Assembly: GCF_030268045.1 (NCBI RefSeq)
Contig: NZ_BSDC01000003.1
Span: 372,001-436,000, forward strand
DNA length: 64,000 nucleotides
From: Geothrix edaphica
Lineage (GTDB): Bacteria > Acidobacteriota > Holophagae > Holophagales > Holophagaceae
Direction of reading: 5' to 3'
This document shows positions 8,459 through 17,000 of this stretch, one piece after another (positions within the stretch are counted from its first letter, which is position 1; each line of letters begins with the position of its first letter). Both the position numbers and the translations under genes were made by a program. Under the pieces are notes generated by a model. It worked only from the letters and a program-made list of their open reading frames with translations. It had not been told where the DNA came from and searched no databases.

Positions 8459-9829
8459 TTACTGAAAGCGGTTCGACCAGATGTTGCTGCGCGTGCCGTC
8501 GGACTGGTACCACACCGCCAGCGCCTGGCCGTTGCCACCGATGGCGATCTGGGGCTCGTTGGCATCACCCGCGTTGTCGGTCTCGAGGAGTGCGGCCGTG
8601 CCCCAGCCACTGCCAGCGGTATACCGGTTGGTCCAGATGTTGATGCGCGTGCCGTCCGATTGACCCCACACCGCCAGGGCATTGCCGCTGGCGTCGCAGG
8701 CGATCTGGGGGCTACCGGCATCACCCGCATTGTCGGTCTCGATGAGCGCCGCCGTGCCCCAGCCGGTGCCGGCGATGTAGCGGCTGGACCAGATGCTATA
8801 CCTTGCGCCGTCCGATTGAACCCACACGGCCAGGGCATTGCCGCTGGGGTCAAAAGCGATCTGGGGGGTACCGACGTTACTCGCCCCTGCGAGGATGGTC
8901 GCCGTGCCCCACCCGCTGCCGGCGGCGTAGCGGTTGGCCACGATATTGTTCCGCGTGCCATCGAACTGGGACCACACCACCTCGCCATTGCCGTTGGCAT
9001 CAAGGGCGATCCGAGGGCTATATGCATCACCTGCGTTGTCGGTTTCGATCAGCCCTGCCGTGCCCCAGCCGGAGCCAACCGTGTAGCGATTGGCCCAGAC
9101 ATTGAGGCGCGTGCCGTCGGACTGGACCCACACCGCCAGGGCATTGCCGTTGGCGCCGATGGCGATCCTGGGTTCGAACGCATCCCCCACGATGCCAGTC
9201 TCGATGGTCGCGGCGGTGCCCCAGCCGCTGCCCGCCGTGTAGCGGTTGGCCATGACGGTCTGGTACGTGCCATCATCCTGAGTCCATACCGCCAGGCCAT
9301 TGCCGTTGGCGTCCATCACGACTTGGGGTTGGTTGGCGTTGCCGGCGTTGTCGGTTTCAATGAGCACGGCGGTACCCCACCCGGTGCCGACCGTGTAGCG
9401 GTTGGCCACGATGTTGCGGTGTGCACCGTCGTGTTGAGCCCATACCGCCAGGCCGTTGCCGCTGGCGTTGACGGCGATCTGTGGGTCAGAGGCATCACTG
9501 ATGTTGTCGGTCTCGATGAGGGTGGCCACCCCCCAACCAGCACCGACCGTGTAGCGGTTGGACCACAGGTTGAAGCGCATGCCATCGTGCTGTTGCCATA
9601 CCGCCAGTGCATTGCCGTTGCCATCCATGGCGACCTGCGGGAGATAGGCAGGGCCAGCATTGTCGGTCTCGATGAGCGCGGCCACCCCCCAGGCCTTCGC
9701 CGTGGGCGGTGGCGGGACGGCGGCACTCCCGCCACCCCCGCTACCTCCGCCGCAGGCGGTGAGCCATCCCAGGACGAGTGCGGCCGACAGGGCCAGCGCG
9801 AGGAGGCGAGGAACGGGATGGGCGGCCAT
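8459..9829 (-). CDS. Lipoprotein made of eight 52-residue repeats
   Basis: 456 residues: a signal peptide with lipobox LTAC (residues 23-26), a Gly/Ser/Pro linker to about residue 45, then eight near-identical repeats to the C-terminus. Each repeat runs WGTAALIETDNAGDA, a PQIA strand, an ANGNALAVW strand, then QSDGTR, NIWxNRYTAGSG. The Asn-Gly-Asn and Asp-Gly turns with a strand ending in VW resemble propeller blades. CTGGAG lies five bases before ATG 9829. It is the first gene of a three-gene unit, and a copy of the 33-bp element ends 50 bp upstream of its start. Likely a surface or periplasmic binding protein; ligand unknown. Confidence 0.78.
   Translation of the reverse strand: MAAHPVPRLLALALSAALVLGWLTACGGGSGGGGSAAVPPPPTAKAWGVAALIETDNAGPAYLPQVAMDGNGNALAVWQQHDGMRFNLWSNRYTVGAGWGVATLIETDNISDASDPQIAVNASGNGLAVWAQHDGAHRNIVANRYTVGTGWGTAVLIETDNAGNANQPQVVMDANGNGLAVWTQDDGTYQTVMANRYTAGSGWGTAATIETGIVGDAFEPRIAIGANGNALAVWVQSDGTRLNVWANRYTVGSGWGTAGLIETDNAGDAYSPRIALDANGNGEVVWSQFDGTRNNIVANRYAAGSGWGTATILAGASNVGTPQIAFDPSGNALAVWVQSDGARYSIWSSRYIAGTGWGTAALIETDNAGDAGSPQIACDASGNALAVWGQSDGTRINIWTNRYTAGSGWGTAALLETDNAGDANEPQIAIGGNGQALAVWYQSDGTRSNIWSNRFQ
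8462..9691 (-). repeat. Eight tandem ~156-bp coding repeats
   Basis: The repeat part of the lipoprotein above. Seven units are 52 codons long or nearly so; the sixth, which lacks the ETDN block and reads ILAGASNVGTPQIAF, is about two codons shorter. The last unit ends at NRF two residues before the stop. DNA similarity between units is high, as expected for expansion by unequal recombination. Confidence 0.85.
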
Positions 9830-10144
9830 GGGGGCTCCAGAGAGGTCGGCCCAGGTTGGCGCCCCCCTCCGGTCCAGCCCAGGCACGCTTTGCAGAAAGG
9901 GGCTGGGCCACCTCTTACCGGGATCGGCCAAGGGGCCCATGCGTTTGTTTGAAAGCGGGATGCTGGGAACGGAGGGGTTTCCCATCGGTTGAAGCATCAG
10001 GGTCCCCGGAGCTCCCGCTGAATGGACGGCGGGCGTCCACACCAGGCACCTGCAGGACCAGGGGCAAGGGCCAGGCTTCAACCGGCTGTTGCAGCCCCTG
10101 GAGGGTCTGTCACCCCCGTCGGACGGTGTGGCGGCGGAGGTCGA
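9830..10144. other. Intergenic region of 315 bp upstream of the repeat-lipoprotein unit
   Basis: No convincing coding sequence. The left part is the leader and control region of the minus-strand lipoprotein operon and contains the 33-bp element at 9880-9912. The right part (about 9990-10144) lies downstream of the kinase gene stop and shows no clear hairpin-plus-T terminator. Confidence 0.6.
9880..9912 (-). promoter_or_regulatory. Copy A of the 33-bp lipoprotein-gene element
   Basis: On the minus strand it starts GGTGGCCCA, G, CCCCT, T, TC and ends GCCTG. Exactly 50 bp separate it from ATG 9829. The leader that follows contains GCCAACCTG, nine bases, then CTCTGGAG, the same arrangement as downstream of copy C at 14765. 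The arms CCAGCCC and GGGCTGG around the centre could also form a hairpin in this copy. Confidence 0.6.
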
Positions 10145-13100
10145 TCATGGGGCGGGGGTGGTGGCCAGACGAGTTCCCAAGGACAGGGCCACGTGCTGGG
10201 CGAATACCGGGTGGGCCACCTGAGTCTCTGTGGCGAGGCGATCCGCTTCTGCGTCACGCCCGAGGGCACGCAGGGTCCGAACCTTCAGGCATTGGACCTC
10301 TGGCTTCTTGGCAAGGGCCGGTTCCATGGACTCAAGGACGCGCAGCGCCGAAGAGGGCCTTCCCAGGCCGCATTGGGCTCTCACCAAGCCTTCGATCACG
10401 CCCAGGTCGGTGGGATGGCGATGAACCGCGGAGGTGAAGTAAGCCAGGGCCGCCTTCGCCTCCGCCTGCCGTCCTGGCCCAGGCGACGCCGAGGCGGCGA
10501 GAGCCAACCAGCCTTCTAGGTCGGCCGACTCGGTGGGCGTGATATGTGCCCGGGCCCCCTTGAGTGCCACCCTTGCCGCCCGGAGCCTGTCGGCATCAAC
10601 GCCTCGGGGGAGGTCCAGAGAGGCCCTGACACCAAAGCCGAGGATCTTGGCAAGATGGATCCTCAACTGAGGTTCCTTCGGCCAGCGTTCATGGGCAGCC
10701 ACCACCACCGGTAGGGCACGGTCCAGTACATCCTCCACTGGTCGTCCAAGGAGGATCCGCCCTTCCATCCAACGGATCGCAGTCCAGCCAGTGAAGAACA
10801 CCGGATTCGTCTGGTCAGGCTCAAGGCGTCGGAGGGCCTCACTTGCTTCGTAGGAACGGTGGAAATGCGCCTCGGGATCCTTGCCCCTGGCCTGGGCATC
10901 CAGGGCCAGGAGCAGTTCCAGGGTTTTGATATTCTCCTGGAGGTTGGCTGCAGTGACCCCGGGTTTGCCCTGCATTTGCTCCGCCAGGGACTGGGTCATG
11001 GCGAGGGGTTCAGAGGCATCCCGTCCGTGGTCCAGAAGAATGCGGGCCTCCATTTCGGAACAGGCGAAGGCCCATCTCAACCCCGAAGGGTCCCAGGGTT
11101 CCATCGCGTCCAGGCGGATCGCCACGGCGCGCCCCTCCCGAAGGGCGGGACCCGGGTCCTGTCCCACATCCTCCTGAGCACCTCCGAGGTCGTAGAGCGC
11201 GTAGGCAAAGCGGGCGAGCGGCCGGGCTGAATCAGGTGCCAGGCGGGCCGCCGTCCGACAGGCCTCCACTCCGGCCAGGCAATACTCCAATCGGGAGGGA
11301 TCCCCCGGAGCCTTGGGAGCCCGGCTGAGATTCGCCAGGATCAGGGCCTTGTTCAACCAGGGGCGTGGCGAATCGGCATCCAGGATCAGGGCGTGTTCCA
11401 CGTCCCGGAAACCCGCCTCGGCATCGGCCCTCAGGGGCAGGCCGCGTCGTTGGGCCAGACTCGTGAGAAAGGCGTGAAATCGGCCCGCCAGGTGATGCAC
11501 CGCTGGGTCGCTTCGCACCACGCGGGCCAGTGCCTGTGTGATGGCCAGCCCCTCCCGCGCGCAGCGCTCACTTTCTTCAAAATGCTGAAGGTCATAGGCC
11601 TTCACCATGAGGTTCATCCAGGCTTGCGCTTCGATCAGACCTGCTTCCGTTCGTTCCGGATCGGCCCGGCGAGCCGCCTGGGCGAGATCCCGCGCCTTCT
11701 CGTCGTGCTGCTCCAGCATGGCGAGCCGCGCCTGCAGGACCCGATCTGATCCAGCTCCCTGGAAGTGACGGAGGGCCGGCTGGTGAAAACGGAGATCCGC
11801 TTCCGCCAGTCGCCGCGTCCGGTAGGCCGGGTCCTTCAGCCCCTCCGCCTCCTGGCGGGCCTGCTCGTAGAGTTGGCTGTAGACAGTCGCCATGGCTTCT
11901 TCCAGATCGGGACCCCTGAACCCCAGAACCCACGCGCGTTCCAGGGACACTCGAGCCGGCTCCAGTTCCTCAAGGATCAGGTGGATGCGCCCCTGCGCAT
12001 AGGCAGATGGGGCCTCGGCGGCCCCCTTGCGCGCCTGCAATCGGGCGAGTGCCAGTCGAAGCTCCGCCTTCACTGGCCGGATGTCGTGGGCCGGGGCCAG
12101 GTGGGCCATGCGCATGCGCAGCTCCAGGGCCTTGGCCTCCCCTCCCATCTGGGCCGCCTCCAGGGCGGCCAGGGTGCTGCGGCGGCTGTTCCAAGTGGCG
12201 AAGGCGCCTGTGGCCAGCATCACCGTGAGACTCGCGCCGAGGGCCTTCGCGGCCGCAGGGTTGCGTTTGGACCAGCGCAGGCCGCGTTCCAGCCACCCCA
12301 TGGGCCGGGCCAGGATGGCCTGGCCCTTCAGCACCCGCTCCAGGTCGTCGGCCAGCGCTTCGGCAGTGGCATAGCGCCGTTCCGGCGCCTTCTCCATGGC
12401 CTTGGCCACGACGGTCGCCAGGTCCCTCGGCAGGCCGGGGACCGCTGTGGTGAGCGGAAGCGGATCCTTCTCCAGCACCCGGCGCAACAGGTCGCCCGGG
12501 TGCAGATCTCCCGCGGCGGTGGCGCCATGGAGGTCCAGGGTGCCCGGCGCCTTCGCCGTGGATCCGACGGGATTCCGGAACGGCGGGCGGCCAGCGAGGA
12601 CAGCATAGAGGGTGGCGCCGAGACCGTAGATGTCGGCCCGGAAATCCACCGGGGCGGCGCCCGAGACCTGCTCCGGGGCCATGAAATCCACCGTGCCCAT
12701 CAGCAGGCCCGAGCGGGTGAGACCGCCCTCTTCATCCCGCGCCAGGCCGAAATCCGTCAGGCGCGCCTGCGGACCCTCCTCCGTATCCTCCACGAGGATG
12801 TTGGCCGGCTTCACATCGCGGTGGACGAGGCCCATCCGGTGGGCTGCCCCCAGGCCGCGGGCGGCCTGGGCGGCGAGGGTGACCTCGACCCGCCAATCCC
12901 CTTCGGTGCGGGGGTCTGCGAAGGTCCGCCCCTCCACCAGCTGGAGGAGGATGCAGGGACGCCCTTCCAGGGTGCCCGTGTCATGCACGCGGACCACGTT
13001 CGGGTGCTCCACGCGGGCCTGGAGGCGCGCTTCCAGCAGGAGGCGATCCGCCTCCTGCGGATCCTGGCTCCGGACGAACTTCACCGCCACCGGGCGCTCC

Positions 13101-13201
13101 AGCCCGGCGTCCCAGGCCCGGTGGACCTCGCCCATGCCGCCGATGCCCAGGACGCCCTTCAGGGTGATCCGGCCATCGAAGGAGGTCAGCAGCAGGCTCA
13201 T
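10145..13201 (-). CDS. Membrane Ser/Thr protein kinase with C-terminal TPR-like region
   Basis: 1018 residues. The N-terminal kinase domain has the glycine loop GIGGMGEV (19-26), the catalytic Lys in VAVKF (K41), the HRDVKPAN catalytic loop and DFG magnesium loop, so it should be active. One transmembrane helix near residues 320-340 (ALGASLTVMLATGAFATW) separates it from a long alpha-helical region with TPR-like helix pairs, presumably periplasmic. ATG 13201 overlaps the stop of the MocR-type regulator upstream (ATGA), which implies translational coupling. Targets are not identifiable from sequence. The layout matches the TPR kinases common in Acidobacteriota and Myxococcota. Confidence 0.88.
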   Translation of the reverse strand: MSLLLTSFDGRITLKGVLGIGGMGEVHRAWDAGLERPVAVKFVRSQDPQEADRLLLEARLQARVEHPNVVRVHDTGTLEGRPCILLQLVEGRTFADPRTEGDWRVEVTLAAQAARGLGAAHRMGLVHRDVKPANILVEDTEEGPQARLTDFGLARDEEGGLTRSGLLMGTVDFMAPEQVSGAAPVDFRADIYGLGATLYAVLAGRPPFRNPVGSTAKAPGTLDLHGATAAGDLHPGDLLRRVLEKDPLPLTTAVPGLPRDLATVVAKAMEKAPERRYATAEALADDLERVLKGQAILARPMGWLERGLRWSKRNPAAAKALGASLTVMLATGAFATWNSRRSTLAALEAAQMGGEAKALELRMRMAHLAPAHDIRPVKAELRLALARLQARKGAAEAPSAYAQGRIHLILEELEPARVSLERAWVLGFRGPDLEEAMATVYSQLYEQARQEAEGLKDPAYRTRRLAEADLRFHQPALRHFQGAGSDRVLQARLAMLEQHDEKARDLAQAARRADPERTEAGLIEAQAWMNLMVKAYDLQHFEESERCAREGLAITQALARVVRSDPAVHHLAGRFHAFLTSLAQRRGLPLRADAEAGFRDVEHALILDADSPRPWLNKALILANLSRAPKAPGDPSRLEYCLAGVEACRTAARLAPDSARPLARFAYALYDLGGAQEDVGQDPGPALREGRAVAIRLDAMEPWDPSGLRWAFACSEMEARILLDHGRDASEPLAMTQSLAEQMQGKPGVTAANLQENIKTLELLLALDAQARGKDPEAHFHRSYEASEALRRLEPDQTNPVFFTGWTAIRWMEGRILLGRPVEDVLDRALPVVVAAHERWPKEPQLRIHLAKILGFGVRASLDLPRGVDADRLRAARVALKGARAHITPTESADLEGWLALAASASPGPGRQAEAKAALAYFTSAVHRHPTDLGVIEGLVRAQCGLGRPSSALRVLESMEPALAKKPEVQCLKVRTLRALGRDAEADRLATETQVAHPVFAQHVALSLGTRLATTPAP

Positions 13202-14664
13202 CGATCCCCGTCCAGCGCCGCGCGCATGCGGAGGGCCACCTCTTCCAGATCCGATTCCGGGTAGTTCGAGAACCCCAGGCGCAAGCCCTGCACGGGGCTG
13301 CCATCGAAGGCAAAGCGCCGCCCGGGCTGGAAGGCCACGCCATGCTCCAGCGCCCGAGCCGACCAGCGGTCCACATCCACGCCAGCCGCCACCTGGGCCC
13401 ACAGGGCCAGACCGCCCTCCGGCACCTGGAAGCGCAGGCGATCGCCCAGGGCCCGCTCCAGCGCCCGGCAGAGGACATCGCGGCGGGTCCGGTAGGCCAG
13501 CTGCATGCGGTTGAGGTGGCGGTGGATGGCCCCATCGTCCAGCAGCTCGGCGAAGGCCCGCTCCAGCACCATGTCCCCCTGGCGGTCCAGAGCCTGCCGC
13601 AGGGCGCGCATGCGGGCGATGAGAGGGGCCGGTCCATGCACGTAGCCCAGGCGCAGGTTGGGGCTGAAGATCTTGCTGAGGGTACCCACGTGGACGACCA
13701 CCCCGGAGCGGTCCTCCGCCGCCAGGGGAGCCCGGGGGCGGCCCTCGAACAGGAACTCGCTGTCCTGGTCGTTCTCGATGAGGGCGAACCGGTGGGACTG
13801 GGCCAGGGCCATCAGCCGGTGGCGCCGGTCACTGGTAAGAGGCACCAGGGTGGGGTACTGGCGCAGTGGCGTGACGTAGACGGCCCGCAGCCGCTCAGAT
13901 TCCGCCAGCTGGGCCAGGGCTCCGACGCGCATGCCTTCCGCGTCCACGGGGACGGGCAGGCAGCGGGCGCCAGCCCGGGCGAAGGCCTCCCATACCCCCG
14001 GGTGGCCCAGGGCCTCGACCGCCACGGCCTCTCCCGCCGAAAGCAGTGCCTGGCCCACCAGGAAGAGGGCCATCTGGCTGCCCCGGGTGACGAGGATGTT
14101 CTCGGGCGAGGCGGCAATGCCCCGGGCCTCGCCCAGCATCCGGGCCAGCGACTGGCGGAGCATGGGATGGCCCTGCGGATCCTCCAGCTCGAGGTTCTGC
14201 TGGCGGTTCAGCACCAGGGCCCGGCGGTAGGCCCGGGCCAGTTCCGCGCCAGGGAGGAGACGGGGATCCGGCAGGCCGCTCCCCACCTTCAGGAGGCCGG
14301 GCGCCCCCTTGGGCGCCGCTTCGTGCAGCCCCGAAGCCAGGTCGAACCCCATGGTGGTCGCCTCGGAGGCCCCGCCAGCGGTCGGGGACTGCCCATGCAT
14401 CCGCGTGGGCGGGTCGGGCGCCACGACGCTGCCCTCCCCCGGGGTGGAGACGACCCAACCCTCGGCCTGCAATTCCCGATAGGCCGCCATCACGGTGTTG
14501 CGGCTCACGCCCAGCCGTTCGCCGAGGGTCCGGTACCCGGGCAGCGAATCCCCGGGGTGAAGGCGGCCCCGATGGATCTCCTGCATGAGAGAGTGCGCGA
14601 TCTGGAGATAGACCGGCTCCCGGCTCTGGGGATCGAGAAAGACGGTGGGCGTCCGTGCGCTCAG
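13198..14664 (-). CDS. MocR/PdxR-type regulator: GntR DNA-binding domain fused to an aminotransferase fold
   Basis: 488 residues from a CTG start. The N-terminus has a GntR winged helix (EPVYLQIAHSLMQEIHRG, then LPGYRTLGERLGVSRNTV). The rest is a fold-type-I aminotransferase domain with the PLP lysine in GTLSKIFSPNLRLGY. Such proteins use PLP or amino acids as effectors. The first ATG (14586) would cut off the start of the GntR domain. Upstream of it the frame is open back to TAG at 14692-14694 and contains no ATG, GTG or TTG; CTG at 14662-14664 is preceded by GGAG at six bases and restores the full domain. It overlaps the kinase gene by 4 bp. Confidence 0.85.
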   Translation of the reverse strand: MSARTPTVFLDPQSREPVYLQIAHSLMQEIHRGRLHPGDSLPGYRTLGERLGVSRNTVMAAYRELQAEGWVVSTPGEGSVVAPDPPTRMHGQSPTAGGASEATTMGFDLASGLHEAAPKGAPGLLKVGSGLPDPRLLPGAELARAYRRALVLNRQQNLELEDPQGHPMLRQSLARMLGEARGIAASPENILVTRGSQMALFLVGQALLSAGEAVAVEALGHPGVWEAFARAGARCLPVPVDAEGMRVGALAQLAESERLRAVYVTPLRQYPTLVPLTSDRRHRLMALAQSHRFALIENDQDSEFLFEGRPRAPLAAEDRSGVVVHVGTLSKIFSPNLRLGYVHGPAPLIARMRALRQALDRQGDMVLERAFAELLDDGAIHRHLNRMQLAYRTRRDVLCRALERALGDRLRFQVPEGGLALWAQVAAGVDVDRWSARALEHGVAFQPGRRFAFDGSPVQGLRLGFSNYPESDLEEVALRMRAALDGDR

Positions 14665-14764
14665 GGTTGGCTCCGGGGAGGGGGTTCCAGTCTAAGGGAT
14701 CCACCCGACCAAAGGAATGTTGTTGGAACCTGGAGCATCGGACCGGGGCCCGGCCCCCCAGGGG

Positions 14765-14797
14765 GGTGGCCCACCCCCTATCACCAAAGTGGTCCTG
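14765..14797 (+). promoter_or_regulatory. Copy C of the 33-bp lipoprotein-gene element
   Basis: Plus-strand copy: GGTGGCCCA, C, CCCCT, A, TC, a variable stretch, AAG and terminal CCTG. It lies 51 bp before ATG 14849 of the BIG2 lipoprotein, in the region divergent to the MocR-type gene. Downstream it shares GCCAACCTG, nine bases and CTCTGGAG with copy A. A G-rich/C-rich palindrome (CCCCCCAGGGGGG) directly precedes it. Confidence 0.6.
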
Positions 14798-14848
14798 CCA
14801 GCCCTTCAACGTCGTGGCCAACCTGAAGGCGATTCTCTGGAGGTCACC

Positions 14849-16489
14849 ATGCCCGACATGCACGCCTACTCCCCATCGCCCGCCCTTCGCCGGAACCGGC
14901 CCCTCCGGGCCGTGGGTGCCTGCCTCGCGGCTGCCCTGATGCTGGCCTGCGGTGGAAGCGGCGGAGGCAGCTCCGCCCCGTCCTCGCCTCCGCCAGCAGC
15001 CACGGCGACTCTGACCTCCATCACCCTCGCCCCCGCGGGCCCCACCCTCAATGTGGGCGCTTCGGCAGATCTCCAGGCCACAGGCCACTTTTCCGATGGC
15101 ACCACGGTCACGCCCTACGACAGCTCGGTGACCTGGACCTCCAGCGCCCCGGGGACGGCTTCCGTGTCCGCCAGCGGCCTGGTGAGCGGAGTGGCGGCCG
15201 GGACCGCCACCATCACCGCGACCAAGGGTGCCATCCAGGGCTCCGCCGTCGTGACCGTCAATGCCTCCGCCGCGGTCCTCACCTCCATCACCCTCACCCC
15301 CGCCACCGGCGTCACCCTGAACGTGGGGCAGACGGCGGACTTCACCGCCACCGCCCACTGGTCCAATGGCACCAGTACTGTCCCTTACGATTCCAGCGTG
15401 ACCTGGACCACCAACCTTCCCAGCGTGGCTACGGTGAATTCGGCGGGCGTTGTCACAGCCGTCGCCGCCGGATCCGCCACCCTCACGGCCACCGCCAATG
15501 GCCTCAACACCACGGCTGCCATCACCGTGAGCGCCTCAAGCCCCACCCTCACGGCCATCACCCTCACCCCGGCGAGCAGCACCCTGAGCGTTGGGCAGAC
15601 CGTGGACATCACCTCGGCCGCGATTTGGTCCAACGGCACCGGCACCACACCTTACGATTCCTATCTGACCTGGATCAGTTCCGCGCCCTCCGTGGCCACC
15701 GTGAATGCAGGTGGCGTGGTGACCGCTGTCGCCGCTGGAACCGCGACCATCACCGCGAGCCTGGGCGGCGTGTCCCGCACGGCTGCCATCACCGTCACTG
15801 CCGGCCCCGCGGCCGCCCTGACTGGCCTCACCATGCTCCAGTCGACCAGCTCGCTGCAGGTGGGTCAGACAACCGGAGTTGTCGTGATGGCCAACTGGTC
15901 CAATGGCACCACGACCAGCCCCTACACCACGGGAGTCACCTGGGCTTCCTCCAACTCCGCAGTCGCCACCGCGACCCCTAACGCCACCGGATGCACCGTC
16001 ACAGCGGTTTCAGCCGGTACCGTCAACATCACGGCCACCGCCAGCGGGTACACTGCCACCGCCAACTTCGGGATCTCTGGCTCGACGCCCACCGTTGACG
16101 CCCGTCTTGTAGGAAGTTGGAGCTTTGTCGACACCATCGGCGAGTACGGCAGCTTCTATACCTTCAACGCCAACGGCACCTTCACCTATTCCCTCGTCTA
16201 CATCAACCGGAGCAGTTGCATCTCCTTCTCCCAAATTGTGGCCTCTCACCAGGGCACGTTCAGCACCCAGGGATCCCTCGACAACCCCTCCTCCGCAGGC
16301 CAGATCATCTTCAACTGCACATCCCATTTCACCGATTACACCAATTGCGCAGGCAGCCTCAGCCGCGCTCCCTGGAACGGGGCCAACCCGCATTTCCATT
16401 GGGCGGCTTTCATCAACGCCACCACTCTGGCTACCAACCACTCGGATGATTTCCAGGCGACGGGCACCCTGAACCATACCAAGCAGTGA
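14849..16489 (+). CDS. Lipoprotein with four BIG2 Ig-like domains
   Basis: 546 residues. A signal sequence ends in the lipobox MLAC (near residue 33), followed by a Gly/Ser/Pro linker. Four bacterial Ig-like group 2 domains of about 90 residues follow, each with LTSITLxPA, a VTWTSSxPSVATV strand pair and VVTAVAAGTATITA. The last 130 residues form a separate domain (from VDARLVGSWSF, with FNANGTFTY) resembling lipocalin-like modules that begin LxGxW. CTGGAG lies seven bases before ATG 14849. BIG2 arrays usually serve as surface stalks or adhesins; a specific ligand cannot be named. Confidence 0.85.
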   Translation: MPDMHAYSPSPALRRNRPLRAVGACLAAALMLACGGSGGGSSAPSSPPPAATATLTSITLAPAGPTLNVGASADLQATGHFSDGTTVTPYDSSVTWTSSAPGTASVSASGLVSGVAAGTATITATKGAIQGSAVVTVNASAAVLTSITLTPATGVTLNVGQTADFTATAHWSNGTSTVPYDSSVTWTTNLPSVATVNSAGVVTAVAAGSATLTATANGLNTTAAITVSASSPTLTAITLTPASSTLSVGQTVDITSAAIWSNGTGTTPYDSYLTWISSAPSVATVNAGGVVTAVAAGTATITASLGGVSRTAAITVTAGPAAALTGLTMLQSTSSLQVGQTTGVVVMANWSNGTTTSPYTTGVTWASSNSAVATATPNATGCTVTAVSAGTVNITATASGYTATANFGISGSTPTVDARLVGSWSFVDTIGEYGSFYTFNANGTFTYSLVYINRSSCISFSQIVASHQGTFSTQGSLDNPSSAGQIIFNCTSHFTDYTNCAGSLSRAPWNGANPHFHWAAFINATTLATNHSDDFQATGTLNHTKQ

Positions 16490-16506
16490 CCCTTCGGCCG
16501 AGTGGA

Positions 16507-16537
16507 GGCGGGGGGCCCCTCGGCCCCCGCCTTCCTG
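16507..16537 (+). terminator. Probable intrinsic terminator after the BIG2 lipoprotein
   Basis: Stem GGCGGGGG (16507-16514) pairs with CCCCCGCC (16524-16531) around a nine-base loop and is followed by TTCCTGT. The T-run is short, as is usual in this GC-rich DNA. Confidence 0.6.
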
Positions 16538-16574
16538 TACATCTGGGCTACTTCGGGCCTGCTAACCTGAAGCG

Positions 16575-17000
16575 ATGACGATGAAGACCTACTACGCTGG
16601 CCAGGATGTGGATGCGCCTTGCGGTCGCTGCGGCGGCGAGACGCGCCACCAGGTCCTGACCGTGACCAATGGCGTGCCCGACCGGCTCATCTGCGGAAAT
16701 TGCCGCTCCGTTCATAAATTCCGCGTGGCCAAGCCCGAGCCCCTGCCCCGCTCGCCTCGCATCCCGGCGGCGGCCAAGGCTGGCGGTCCGCGGCCCGGCT
16801 CCCTGGTGGCACAGTTCCAGGAGGCCGTGACCCGCGAGCAGGGCGGCGCCCGGGCCCGGCCCTACTCCGTGGCCGAGCGCTGGGAGGAAGGCGCCTGGAT
16901 GGACCACCCCGCCTTCGGCTTGGGCCGCGTGCAGCGGCGCATGGGCCGCAAGGTCGATGTGCTCTTCAAGGACGGCCTGAAGACCCTGGTCAGCGCATGA
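16575..17000 (+). CDS. Small zinc-ribbon protein of unknown function
   Basis: 141 residues. Two Cys pairs near the N-terminus (CGRCGGETRH at 16-25 and CGNC near 40) form a likely zinc ribbon; a Pro/Ala-rich linker follows, and the C-terminus contains HPAFGLGRVQRRMGRKVDVLF, a short beta motif seen in SH3- or KOW-like modules. It looks like a nucleic-acid or protein adaptor, but this is inference. Its stop overlaps the exonuclease start by 4 bp (ATGA), so the two are co-translated. An in-frame ATG at 16581 is an alternative start. Confidence 0.65.
   Translation: MTMKTYYAGQDVDAPCGRCGGETRHQVLTVTNGVPDRLICGNCRSVHKFRVAKPEPLPRSPRIPAAAKAGGPRPGSLVAQFQEAVTREQGGARARPYSVAERWEEGAWMDHPAFGLGRVQRRMGRKVDVLFKDGLKTLVSA

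Noticed and set aside
8462-9691. CRISPR array
   Set aside because: The repeats are in-frame, 156 bp and coding, without spacers.
9880-9912. Sigma54 promoter reading of GGCACG-CT-TTGCA
   Set aside because: The spacing between the GG and GC boxes is two bases short, and the other two copies lack the boxes.
9840-9990. Cyclic di-GMP (GEMM) riboswitch, suggested by GGGGTTTCCCATCGG-like sequence
   Set aside because: The core GGACGCAAAGCC and receptor segments are missing, and the strand is wrong for the downstream gene.
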